This document shows, piece by piece, positions 26,248 through 34,446 of a DNA stretch of 64,000 nt (positions are counted from its first letter, which is position 1; the number at the start of each line of letters is the position of its first letter). Position numbers and translations under genes: made by a program. The notes under the pieces are model-generated. The model was given only the letters and a program-made list of their open reading frames with translations. It did no database searches and was not told where the DNA came from. The DNA is from Bradyrhizobium quebecense. Its GTDB lineage: Bacteria; Pseudomonadota; Alphaproteobacteria; Rhizobiales; Xanthobacteraceae. The DNA is taken from assembly GCF_013373795.3 (NCBI RefSeq), contig NZ_CP088024.1, positions 1 through 64,000 on the forward strand. The letters run 5' to 3'.

Positions 26248-27104
26248 CCAGGTGGCGTCACCTCCAGCGACAGGCGATCGAGCGGGCTCTGCGTCGCTCG
26301 GATCGTATCGGTGGCGACCTGCGTGTAGCGCGCTGTCGACGACAAATTATTGTGCCCGAGCAAGACCTGGATGATCCGGATATCGGTTCCGTTCTCGAGA
26401 AGATGTGTCGCGAAGCTGTGGCGCAGCGTGTGCAGCGTGACGCGCTTGGTCAGGCCCGCAGCCTTCACCGCCGACCGGCAGGCGGCATGCAGCACGGTCT
26501 GATCGATCGGATGATCTTCGTCACGACCAGGGAACAGATAAAGCCGCGGCCGGGCGAGCCGCCAGTAGGTGCGCAGGATGCCCAGCAGCTGGGGCGACAG
26601 CATCACGTTGCGATCCTTCGCGCCCTTGCCGTGGCGCACCTGGATGACGCCGCGGGCGCTGTCGATGTCTTCGATCCGCAGTCCCGCAACCTCCGAGGCC
26701 CTGAGCCCGGCCGCATAGGCGGTGGTGAGCGCGGCGCGGCTCTTCAGGCTCGATACCGCTTCAAGAAACTGAACCACTTCGTCGGCGCTGAGAACGACCG
26801 GCAGCTTGCGCGGTTCTCGCGCATAGGGAATGCGCTCTGGGATGAGCGCCTCGCCGAGCGTGACGCCGTAGAAAAACCGTAGCGCACAGACGATCTGGTT
26901 CAGCGCCGGCCATGAGATGCCGGTCGAGACCAAATGCACCTGGAAGGCGCGGACGTCTTCCAGCTCTAACCGGTCAGGCGATCGGCCAAAATAGCGGCTG
27001 AACTTCGAAACCGCGCTGATGTAGGATCTTTGCGTCGCCGGCGACAGATTGCGGACGGTCATGTCTTCGATCAGGCGGCGGCGAAGAGGGCTCAAATCGG
27101 CCAT
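26244..27104 (-). CDS. Tyrosine recombinase of IS91-family element, copy B
   Basis: This 286 aa protein is identical in translation to copy A, with the full R-HxxR-H-Y catalytic set (HTLRHSFATHL, LGHNNLSSTARYTQ). The start at 27104 is preferred over the in-frame extension to 27146, because of the AGGAG upstream. Confidence 0.9.
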   Translation of the reverse strand: MADLSPLRRRLIEDMTVRNLSPATQRSYISAVSKFSRYFGRSPDRLELEDVRAFQVHLVSTGISWPALNQIVCALRFFYGVTLGEALIPERIPYAREPRKLPVVLSADEVVQFLEAVSSLKSRAALTTAYAAGLRASEVAGLRIEDIDSARGVIQVRHGKGAKDRNVMLSPQLLGILRTYWRLARPRLYLFPGRDEDHPIDQTVLHAACRSAVKAAGLTKRVTLHTLRHSFATHLLENGTDIRIIQVLLGHNNLSSTARYTQVATDTIRATQSPLDRLSLEVTPPG

Positions 27105-27246
27105 CTCGATACTCCTGTCTGAGGGGGTGGGCTCCAACACCCACATCCTCTCAGCCAGGAGGCGATCTATGCCACCTTGCCCCCTACGCCGCGGCAGCGG
27201 CTTAGTTCAATCCCCACCCGATTCTTTCCGGTCGGAAAATGCTCTA

Positions 27247-28081
27247 GTTTAAGTTCTGCCGCCATGTCGGGTTGTTCCGTACGCATCCGGCGGGCGTGTC
27301 CGCCATCCCCTGCAAGTCGATCAACACAGGCGCGAACAATAAAGTGAGCGCCCAGCTCCTGCGTGAGACAATATAACTCGTAGATATCGCTCTCACGATC
27401 TGCGATGTGGATGCAGCGATGTGGGTCGCCAAGCCGCTCGATCGATTGCCGAAGGTTCTCAAGCCAGCGAATGCTTTCCTTCTTCTCGATCGGAAGGCGG
27501 GTCAAATTGACCTTCTGCTTAAGTTGCGCGATGCCTTTGAACTTCTTTCGCGTCCAGAATTTCACGGCCGACAATCCCAGCGGCAGTCCTTCGGACGTCA
27601 CTGCGAGGCTCGTATGCATCAACATTCCGCAAACGGTGTGCTGACGCCAACGGCCGTCTCTTTTCCGCTCACCACAATTGACATTCTTGGTAATGCCGAT
27701 CGCGTGCGGGTTTGCGCGTTGATAGGATAAATCCGTCGTGTCCTGGATGAGAAGGACCGGGCCCTTGCTGTCATCGTAACGTGCGCGCGTAGCCGCGAAG
27801 TGGCCGCTCAGAATATCGCTTTCCTCAACGCGCTCGTTCGCGAAGAAGCGGTAAGCTGCTTTCGTGCTCGCCCAATCCTGACAAGCAAACGGAATGCTCT
27901 CGCCCATGCTGTCGCCGATCTGCCTCAGCAGTTCGCCAAATCGTCGGCCTAGGCGGGCGTCTTTGAAGGCGTCTTCGTCAATCTCGTGTTTTGTCCAGTG
28001 CTCGACCTCGTGCGAGTCGCCGCCATCAGGGCGCCCATTCCGGGAAGCCAAACCATTCAATCTGACGCTGCTCGGACGCAT
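27247..28081 (-). pseudogene. IS4-family (Tn5-like) transposase, C-terminus missing
   Basis: About 278 codons encode the N-terminal part of a Tn5/IS50-type transposase: DARLGRRFGELLRQIGD, SIPFACQDWASTKAAYRFFANERV (DNA-binding), then VLLIQDTTDLSYQ (first catalytic Asp) and CIHIADRESDIYELY (second Asp). The frame runs into the IS630 terminus at 27246, so the Glu-containing YREKG segment is lost. Cut by the IS630 insertion; the missing part is not elsewhere in the window. Confidence 0.85.
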
Positions 28082-28213
28082 GATGCACCTCGTCGACGCG
28101 ATTCAGGTGCCCAGCAATGAATCATAACCGATTCATCCGATTCAAGTTTTTAAGATTGGAAACACCCCAAATGATTCAATAGCTTGTGGGTAATTGAAAG
28201 GCTGACCGGATGC
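28082..28213. repeat. IS4-family left-end region
   Basis: Sequence upstream of the IS4 transposase, with CAGGTGCCCAGCAATG and TTCAAGTTTTTAAG, matches the remnant at 10900-10998. It ends near CTTGTGGGTAATTGAAAG, likely the element's terminus. No gene is present. Confidence 0.5.
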
Positions 28214-28374
28214 GTACGAAACGAGAAGGGCAGAATCGTATCATCGGTCATGGCGGGCGTGGCGTTCGCGGTTGAGGTGACGGGGTTAGCTTCGCAACCG
28301 AATCCTACGCCGCATCAGCGCCTTACACCACGCTCGCCAGCCTCTCAGGCGCACTTTTGCGAATAAGACGGGCT
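28214..28374 (-). mobile_element. IS1380-family terminal fragment
   Basis: About 160 bp nearly identical to the start-codon end of IS1380 element 2 (compare 15036-15186): GAAACGAGAAGGGCAGAATC, the transposase start region CATCGGTCAT, and the terminus GAATAAGACGGGCTA. The transposase body is deleted. It is the closest IS scar to virB11. Confidence 0.85.
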
Positions 28375-28483
28375 AAAGACCTAAGCTGCTTTCGTTCGAA
28401 ATCGTCATATGATCACGGAGATCCAACTTGCCGCCGCCTAGCTTTTCCAGGGGAGTTACCTTAAGCCGCTTCAACTCATCGTG

Positions 28484-29542
28484 CTAATTTGGAGCGATCT
28501 CCGCTTGTGTCAGATGCCCTTCCGTGCGCGTTTTGTATACTTTTTCTGATCGGGCGAACGGCAAGTAGATTTGCAACACGCCGCGCCTGCCACGGCGGCG
28601 TCCCACATGGACAATGAGGTCAATCGTCTTTTTCGCGTAGTTGACAATCGAACTATGGGACATCCGCATACCAGATCGCATGACCATGAAGGCCAGTCGG
28701 TCGAAAGCAAGTTCAGGACTGTCGGCGTGGATAGTTGTTATCGCGCCTGGGTGTCCTGTATTGATCGCCTCAAGAAAATCATAAGCCTCGGCACCGCGAA
28801 TTTCGCCCAGAACGATGCGGTCAGGGCGCATCCGCAGACAGCTTTCCAAGAGCTTTGACGGACTCCGAGCGGAGTTTGCCGTGCGATCGGCAATTAAGCC
28901 AACTTGGTTCTTGTGCAGTGGAGAAAGCTCCGGTGCATCCTCGATGGTAATGATTCGCTCGTTGGAGTGCGACATCGCGAGCAAAGCGCGTGCCACCGTC
29001 GTCTTCCCTGACGATGTGCCCCCCGAAACTAAAACGTTAAATTTCTCCTCAATTGCCAGTCGGAATAGACCCTGCAGGTTACCGGTTTGAGCCATATCGG
29101 CCGCTGTCCGATGGCGCTCCTGGCGGACGGCATCCACGGAGATCTGCTCGCCTTCGACGAATTGGATATGGGAAACGTCCAAAGTCTGCGGCCGGTATTT
29201 GCGGATCGACAGGGACACGCCGTGCTCAACTGCAGGCTCGACAACCACTTGGACGCGCTGCGGGTTGCCCCAAACATTAACCCGGCCTGATACGATCGGA
29301 TGAAGCACCCCAAGAGTGTTGCGGGCCTCTCCCGCCAGCTGCACTCCGAGCCGCTTGATGGCGTTGGCTCCTAACGCCACATTGATCTGGTGCATGTGTA
29401 TCGATCCGGCCTCTTCGACGAAGATGGAATTGTCGGGGTTGATCACCACCTCATTGATACTCTCGTTCGTGAGATATTCTTTCAGGGGGCTGAAATACTG
29501 CTCTATATAAGAGACGTCTGGGCTGCACCGGAAGTCATTCAT
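28484..29542 (-). CDS. virB11: VirB11 secretion ATPase
   Basis: The product is 352 aa, the GspE-type hexameric ATPase at the channel base. Walker A is VSGGTSSGKTTVARALL (about 175), the Asp box and His box segments are ITIEDAPELSP and AITTIHADSPELAFDRL, and Walker B is IVLGEIRGAEAYDFL. The start overlaps the virB10 stop (ATGA). It is the last gene of the operon; 110 bp downstream hold no gene, only a 17 bp repeat (28460-28476) and then the IS1380 scar. Confidence 0.95.
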   Translation of the reverse strand: MNDFRCSPDVSYIEQYFSPLKEYLTNESINEVVINPDNSIFVEEAGSIHMHQINVALGANAIKRLGVQLAGEARNTLGVLHPIVSGRVNVWGNPQRVQVVVEPAVEHGVSLSIRKYRPQTLDVSHIQFVEGEQISVDAVRQERHRTAADMAQTGNLQGLFRLAIEEKFNVLVSGGTSSGKTTVARALLAMSHSNERIITIEDAPELSPLHKNQVGLIADRTANSARSPSKLLESCLRMRPDRIVLGEIRGAEAYDFLEAINTGHPGAITTIHADSPELAFDRLAFMVMRSGMRMSHSSIVNYAKKTIDLIVHVGRRRGRRGVLQIYLPFARSEKVYKTRTEGHLTQAEIAPN

Positions 29543-30891
29543 CGAACAACAAGATCCCGATTCACGAAAACGCGAACTTCCTCACCTTGCGGGACACGAA
29601 GGAGTGGAGGAAGGGAGAGATATTCGTTAACGATAGGTCTGGCCTGACCACCGATGGTCGCTGCAACATCGGACACGGCCTGGCCTGTCGCGTTCGAGCT
29701 GTCTGGCCAGGCACCTCCGCTATAGTAAGGCGAACGATTTACATTCGACGACCTGTTGCTGCCGACGAGAGAGGGAATGGTCGATGACACTGCCGTGACC
29801 ACGCCGAATAGGAGTCCCGCACCTATCTTCGCGCCATAGCGGTTATCTACATTCCCTTCGGTACCAGCTCGACCGAGGAGGTCCGCACCTGCGGAGCCGA
29901 GCTCGATCGATTTGGCGTCCGGAGTGATGGCCCGATTCCAAGCGATTAGCACTCGTCTTTGCTCCATTTGCACTTTATCGCCGACAGTGCCAATCAGGCT
30001 TGTCCCTGCGGGCAGCAGAACACGCGAGCCGTCAACCGCGAATACGGGCTCGAGGACCTGAGCTCGGACATTTCCGGGCAATTCTGAATGGATAGCCGTT
30101 TCAAGTACCGCGGAGATGATGGTCCCCTGCACGATGGTATGCGATGGATCAGCGAGAACTCGTGACACCGAGGTCTTTACCTCCGAACCGGATCCGTCTC
30201 GCGGCCCTGATTCGTCAACGACTATGCCGTTGGATTGCCTCTGTTTGGCGCTTATTTCATCCAGCTCGCGCCGCCTCTCAGCCTCGCGCTGAGCGGAATT
30301 GCGCTCTTCTTCCAATCCTAGTGCCGCAGCACGAAGACGTGCATTCTCGGCTTCCGCCCTTTCACGATCCTCCTTAAGTTTCAGCGATAGTTCTTTGTTA
30401 TAACCGTCCAGCAGTTTCTGGACATCGGCGAGTGAAACGTTTGAGCCATCGTGGAGCCGGGCGTTTCCGCCTACTTCATTCTTGATGTCATGGACCTGCT
30501 TATCCATCGTGCTGTCGGATTCGGCAGCCGTTTGCTTAACTGGAGGAGCCTTGGGAACTGAAAAGTCAAGCTGCTGATGAGTTCTTGGCACGTCCTCGAC
30601 CTTTAAATCGACTTGTGAAGCCTTTTGGCTGTCATCGCCACTCAGACCAATGACCTTCAAGACTTGCGTGGAGCTCATAGCAATGAACGCCGGGACGGCA
30701 CTGGCTAGAAGTATGGTGGCGAAAACTGCCATCCAACTACTTCCGCGCTTAGAATTGCTGATTTGCCTAGCGCGGCGTTTGTCCAGCAGCCTCTTCCGCT
30801 CAGAGTCCACAGGCGCCTCTGCTTCAGCCTGTGCGGCATTGCGATCACCCCTATGGTCAGCATCTCTCGGACCCATCAAACCGTCCCTCAT
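29539..30891 (-). CDS. virB10: VirB10 core-complex protein
   Basis: The product is 450 aa from the ATG at 30891, which overlaps the virB9 stop (ATGA); an in-frame start at 30930 is less likely. It has a cytoplasmic N-terminus, one membrane helix (SSWMAVFATILLASAVPAF, about 55-75), a Pro-poor charged and coiled periplasmic linker (170-220), and the C-terminal TrbI/VirB10 beta-barrel (GTIISAVLETAIHSELPGNV, GSRVLLPAGTSLIGT). It bridges inner and outer membranes. Confidence 0.95.
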   Translation of the reverse strand: MRDGLMGPRDADHRGDRNAAQAEAEAPVDSERKRLLDKRRARQISNSKRGSSWMAVFATILLASAVPAFIAMSSTQVLKVIGLSGDDSQKASQVDLKVEDVPRTHQQLDFSVPKAPPVKQTAAESDSTMDKQVHDIKNEVGGNARLHDGSNVSLADVQKLLDGYNKELSLKLKEDRERAEAENARLRAAALGLEEERNSAQREAERRRELDEISAKQRQSNGIVVDESGPRDGSGSEVKTSVSRVLADPSHTIVQGTIISAVLETAIHSELPGNVRAQVLEPVFAVDGSRVLLPAGTSLIGTVGDKVQMEQRRVLIAWNRAITPDAKSIELGSAGADLLGRAGTEGNVDNRYGAKIGAGLLFGVVTAVSSTIPSLVGSNRSSNVNRSPYYSGGAWPDSSNATGQAVSDVAATIGGQARPIVNEYLSLPPLLRVPQGEEVRVFVNRDLVVR

Positions 30892-31625
30892 TGGGGCGCC
30901 ATGCGCACCGCGCTCGCCTTGGCGACGCACACCGTATCATCGCCGATTCTCATCACCCAAAACTCGCTGATCCCGTCGACGACGATACGGTCGCCGTCAG
31001 TGCGCGAATTAACCAGCTTTTCCTCGCGATCCTGACCGATCATAAATACTGCCGGCCGCGGCGCACCTCTGGGCACAATAAAAGTCGTCTGCAACGTATT
31101 GTCTGTCACGGCAATCGGCCGGAACCGCGCATCACCCGAGACCGCGTATCCATAATTTATAGGAAGACCTCTGCCCGCACCTTCATGTGGCGCCTTACTC
31201 TCATCGGGATAGATGAAAGTTGTACGGAACGCTTGACGCGCTCCCGCCTGCATACCCGCCTTTATTTCGCCGACCGTTCGCAGCTCGAAAGTGTAAATGC
31301 GTCGATCAGTGTAGACCGTCATGTTGGTTAGAGCTTGATCAATGATAGGCTTTACGCTCATCACATTGCCGACCTTCAGCTTGACCACTTCCCAGGATGC
31401 ACTGTCGCCAACGAGAATAGATTCGATTGTCTCGCCCTGTGCGAACTGGATAGCCGTGATGGACTTCAAGTAGAGATCGAGCTTGTAGACGTTGTTCTCA
31501 TCGTAAACATAGCGCTTGATACGCCAATCTGACGCGGCCGCTTTGGGGGATTGCTCCGCCTTCACCGCACTCAAGAAAGCCACGAGGACAATCAAAGAAA
31601 AGGAAAGAACCCTAACCATCACCAT
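30888..31625 (-). CDS. virB9: VirB9 outer-membrane core protein
   Basis: The product is 245 aa with a signal peptide (VLSFSLIVLVAFLSAVKA, cleavage near 23). VirB9/CagX family segments include VYTDRRIYTFELR and FRPIAVTDNTLQTTFIVPRGA. A single Cys near the C-terminus (GDDTVCVAKAS) corresponds to the position that forms a disulfide with the VirB7 lipoprotein in A. tumefaciens. Coupled to virB10 by a 4 bp overlap; 30 bp after virB8. Confidence 0.95.
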   Translation of the reverse strand: MVMVRVLSFSLIVLVAFLSAVKAEQSPKAAASDWRIKRYVYDENNVYKLDLYLKSITAIQFAQGETIESILVGDSASWEVVKLKVGNVMSVKPIIDQALTNMTVYTDRRIYTFELRTVGEIKAGMQAGARQAFRTTFIYPDESKAPHEGAGRGLPINYGYAVSGDARFRPIAVTDNTLQTTFIVPRGAPRPAVFMIGQDREEKLVNSRTDGDRIVVDGISEFWVMRIGDDTVCVAKASAVRMAPQ

Positions 31626-31655
31626 CGCACTTATCTCGTTTGGCCAACTGACTGT

Positions 31656-32330
31656 CTAGTCGGCAGTTTCCGCATCAATTCGGTACGAAGAGACGACGAA
31701 GCCCAGCGGATTCTTCCACACTGCCTCCAAAGCAACATCTATTTGCGGCCTGAACTGATATCCGATAGTCACCACGAAACTGCGCTGGACGGCCTCGTGT
31801 CCCTTTTGCTCCCGGTACTTCACGATGCGGACCCGGGCCAAATCCACTGTGTTGCGCTGGTCTGAAGGCATGAGGGAAATAGACTTAACTACGACCCTCA
31901 CTCGCACGTCATCACCATAAACTATAGGTGGATATTGCGCCGAACCCGAACGCCAAGTTTCCGCTAGGGTTTGCTGCGCGTTGCCGGACGAGCGTGTCAT
32001 CACGTCAGGTATCCGGGTTTTGTTGTCTGCAGTATCGTATGTTTCTCGGTCAACTACGTAGGAAACGAGTTCCGCCTGAAGCACGGCCTCCTGTTGCTGA
32101 AGCGTAGCAGGCTGGACTTGGACGAGTTTTTCAGCTTCGCCGGTTGTTTTGTCCACCAGAACCACATACGGCTTGGTCTCTTTGATGGGCAGCACGGCGA
32201 TGAGACCTCCCAACGCCAGCAGACTCGCGGCGATCGAACCGACCGCAACTTTCGCCCAATTATTCCGTTGCACGCAAAGACTAAAAAAAATCTCGTCTTC
32301 GAATGAATGCTGGGTTGACTGTTTAGACAT
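31656..32330 (-). CDS. virB8: VirB8 assembly factor
   Basis: The product is 224 aa: a short cytoplasmic N-terminus, one membrane helix (VAVGSIAASLLALGGLIAVLPI, about 32-53), and a periplasmic NTF2-like domain with YVVDRETYD and VRIVKYREQKGHEAVQRSFVVTI-type segments. It nucleates channel assembly. Nineteen bases separate it from the small ORF at the usual virB7 site. Confidence 0.93.
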   Translation of the reverse strand: MSKQSTQHSFEDEIFFSLCVQRNNWAKVAVGSIAASLLALGGLIAVLPIKETKPYVVLVDKTTGEAEKLVQVQPATLQQQEAVLQAELVSYVVDRETYDTADNKTRIPDVMTRSSGNAQQTLAETWRSGSAQYPPIVYGDDVRVRVVVKSISLMPSDQRNTVDLARVRIVKYREQKGHEAVQRSFVVTIGYQFRPQIDVALEAVWKNPLGFVVSSYRIDAETAD

Positions 32331-32349
32331 GCGGTTCCCTGATCAGTCG

Positions 32350-32484
32350 TCACTCCCGGTTGTGATGATGGAGAAGATTGCTTCGCAAGACAACACGGGC
32401 CTGGTCCCACCTAAATCCAACGATTTCTGACAATTTGGCATCAGCTCGTGTATCGCCAATCAATGGGGATAATTGTTCGGCCAT
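32350..32484 (-). CDS. 44-aa ORF at the virB7 position, not a lipoprotein
   Basis: The ATG at 32484 immediately follows the virB6 TGA (TGAATG). The product begins MAEQLSPLIGDTRADAKLSE and ends HHHNRE, with no signal peptide, no Cys and no membrane segment. It fills the gap between virB6 and virB8 where virB7 sits in A. tumefaciens, but it cannot be a VirB7-type lipoprotein. It may be a chance ORF; tight coupling is the only support. Confidence 0.35.
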   Translation of the reverse strand: MAEQLSPLIGDTRADAKLSEIVGFRWDQARVVLRSNLLHHHNRE

Positions 32485-33528
32485 TCAGCGATCCTCACGT
32501 TCATTCCAACGCCGTTGCCGAATAGAAGCGCTTCGACGCATCGCGTTGATCGCCTGCGACGCATCGCTGGCTGGCGATGCCCGAGCGGGCGCGGCAGCCT
32601 CGGTGGCAGCGCCTTGCAATCGTTGAGTGTTGGCGTAAAGCCTCATCGTCGCACCTTTGGCCATGGAAGCTGCGGCAACGGCTGCACCAGCACCCACAGC
32701 GGCAACCGATGCACTGGCTAGGGTGCTTGCCATAGTCGGAATCTGGAACAGGAGAATGGTTGCTGCCATTATGATAAAGAGGAACACAAATGGATCACTG
32801 GACGCCGCGCGCGTCTCCAGCGCGATGTGTAGCACAATAGCCATTAGCCCTGTCGTTAGCAGTGGAATGACTGAATAACCAACCGTAAAGCGCGTCCAGC
32901 TCTCGAAATACTGTTTCGTTTGTGGCATCATCAGCATAGCGATTGCCAGCGGCGCTAGACTGATAGCCACCGCGAGCCCTAGTTTTCCCACTACCACAGT
33001 AATAGCGCACGCGGCGTAAAAAAAACTGACAACGACCAATGTAAACGCACCAAAAAACACGCCCCGAACTGCCTTCCCGACTTTGGCGATCGAGAGGTGC
33101 GAAAAGAAGTCATCGGCAATCTGCAGCGCGGCATGTGCCGTCGCGTCCATTGCCGAATACGTGTCGACTATATTTGCTGGGTTAAAACCGCGAGCAGCGT
33201 TCGTCTTGAGCGTTGCTACGACCCCACGCACCATAAGCGCGCCATAGTCGCTCGGCACTTCCGTGATGATCACGTAAATGCCCTTGAAATTTGCCCACAT
33301 GGTCGCGAACGAATATATGAGCACATATCTCAACCCCCATTGCAGGTATGTAGAGTAGTTTACGCTTGTAAATTGCACTAGATGGTTCAACGCAATAAAC
33401 AGAAGCCCGACCAGGGCTATAGCACCAAGTAGCGCTCTGATCGGATCAGCGACTGCTTGAAACACCGTTTGCACATAATCGACAAGCGTTGTGTCGATGC
33501 TATGCGCGATATTCGAGATGAGACCCAT
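32485..33528 (-). CDS. virB6: VirB6 inner-membrane channel protein
   Basis: The product is 347 aa, a polytopic membrane protein with about five or six hydrophobic segments (ALLGAIALVGLLFIAL, VRGVFFGAFTLVVVSFFYAA, GLAVAISLAPLAIAMLMM, PFVFLFIIMAATILLF). The family's central periplasmic region with conserved Trp is in the WGLRYVLIYSFATMW area. The C-terminal Ala-rich cytoplasmic tail is charged. It starts 4 bp after virB5. Confidence 0.92.
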   Translation of the reverse strand: MGLISNIAHSIDTTLVDYVQTVFQAVADPIRALLGAIALVGLLFIALNHLVQFTSVNYSTYLQWGLRYVLIYSFATMWANFKGIYVIITEVPSDYGALMVRGVVATLKTNAARGFNPANIVDTYSAMDATAHAALQIADDFFSHLSIAKVGKAVRGVFFGAFTLVVVSFFYAACAITVVVGKLGLAVAISLAPLAIAMLMMPQTKQYFESWTRFTVGYSVIPLLTTGLMAIVLHIALETRAASSDPFVFLFIIMAATILLFQIPTMASTLASASVAAVGAGAAVAAASMAKGATMRLYANTQRLQGAATEAAAPARASPASDASQAINAMRRSASIRQRRWNEREDR

Positions 33529-33532
33529 GCGA

Positions 33533-34312
33533 TCACTTGTCTATGTCGTTTGGCAGAACGCGCACACTGTCTGGCTCGGCACTATCCGAGCCCAACACCA
33601 TAAAATACGATCCTGCCATCGATGCGATCGCCGATTGGGTCCGCAGCGTTTCGTTAAGCTGCTGCGCGACTTCGATCATTACGCGCGTGTTAATATCGAC
33701 GCTGGTTTTTAGTTCCGCGCTGTTTTCAAGCGCGGTGATATAGCCATTGATCCTTCCCATGCTTGCATTGGCCCGCTTGTAAGAGTCTTCCGCGGTATAC
33801 GCGGTAACTGCCGCTTGGGCCGACAAATACGCGATCTTGCCCAGTTTTTTGTCGTGACGCAGCGCAAATGCATCATCCAAACGGTAGCGCTCGCGAAATC
33901 CGAAAATCGATTCCCGAATGTCGCCGGGCCCAACCAATGCTCCCGTCAAAGCAGCGCTGGCCATTTCCGCCGGCGCTGAGCCTCCCTTCCGGGCCGCGAT
34001 ATCCGCCGCCTCATTGTTCACCGGGAACGGCTTTGGACCTGATATAGCGGCAACAGCTTTGGCACTCGAGGCAAAGAGTTGCATCGCCCCGTCAGTTAGT
34101 GACCGGACACTTCCAGTTATCTGCGCCAGCAGCTCCACGACTCGCTTGCCGAAAGTTTCCTGCGAGCTATCCGAAGCCGTGCCAGATACTCCGACCGCCG
34201 GGAGCGGGATGTGAGTAACCCGGCTCTCGTCAGCGTAACTCCCACAAGGCGCGAGACAAATCGCCCCAAGCATCAGGCAAGTAAACACGAGAGATCGATT
34301 CACTACTTTCAT
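33533..34312 (-). CDS. virB5: VirB5 minor pilin
   Basis: The product is 259 aa from the ATG at 34312, which overlaps the stop of the upstream lipoprotein gene (ATGA); a longer frame to 34396 is out of keeping with the signal peptide. The signal is MKVVNRSLVFTCLMLGAICL to SYADE. The mature part is helical, with GKIAYLSAQAAVTAYTAEDSYKRANASMGRI typical of VirB5. It is longer than A. tumefaciens VirB5 (220 aa) and has an extra N-terminal region. Extracellular pilus-tip component. Confidence 0.85.
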   Translation of the reverse strand: MKVVNRSLVFTCLMLGAICLAPCGSYADESRVTHIPLPAVGVSGTASDSSQETFGKRVVELLAQITGSVRSLTDGAMQLFASSAKAVAAISGPKPFPVNNEAADIAARKGGSAPAEMASAALTGALVGPGDIRESIFGFRERYRLDDAFALRHDKKLGKIAYLSAQAAVTAYTAEDSYKRANASMGRINGYITALENSAELKTSVDINTRVMIEVAQQLNETLRTQSAIASMAGSYFMVLGSDSAEPDSVRVLPNDIDK

Positions 34313-34446
34313 GCGGCGGCTCGGTTGGTTTGAGGATGAAGTCGCTCCCAAGCGCATACACAATCGTTCTTTCGTATCTCCGGAATCGATTGGCACCCAG
34401 TAAGGGAGGCAAGCACAAGCGCGAGAACTATCATGGACGCCTTCAT
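34309..34446 (-). CDS. Small lipoprotein between virB4 and virB5 (VirB7-like)
   Basis: The product is 45 aa: a signal peptide MKASMIVLALVLASLTG with lipobox LTGC (Cys18), then a short tail with two more Cys (DCVCAWERLHP). The start overlaps the virB4 stop and the stop overlaps the virB5 start (ATGA at both), so it is embedded in the operon. Size, lipobox and spare Cys fit VirB7, the lipoprotein that disulfide-links to VirB9, but VirB7 is normally encoded between virB6 and virB8. Calling it VirB7 is inference. Confidence 0.7.
   Translation of the reverse strand: MKASMIVLALVLASLTGCQSIPEIRKNDCVCAWERLHPQTNRAAA

Larger units (their letters stand above)
24608..27213 (-). mobile_element. IS91-family element, copy B (2606 bp, inverted)
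   Basis: Same length as copy A (7493-10098) and virtually identical in sequence, in opposite orientation. One coding difference was noticed (TTC to TTG, Phe to Leu, in the HUH transposase). It is inserted within the IS630 element, next to CTTG at 24608. The high identity implies recent duplication or gene conversion. Confidence 0.9.
23619..27244 (-). mobile_element. IS630-family element interrupted by IS91-family copy B
   Basis: Termini are GAGCGTTTTCCGATC at 23619 and the complement of GAGCATTTTCCGACC ending at 27244, each bordered by TA (23617-23618 and 27245-27246), the IS630 target. The IS91-family copy B occupies 24608-27213, between the right terminus and the transposase start. The element itself landed in an IS4-family transposase gene on its right side. 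Confidence 0.88.
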
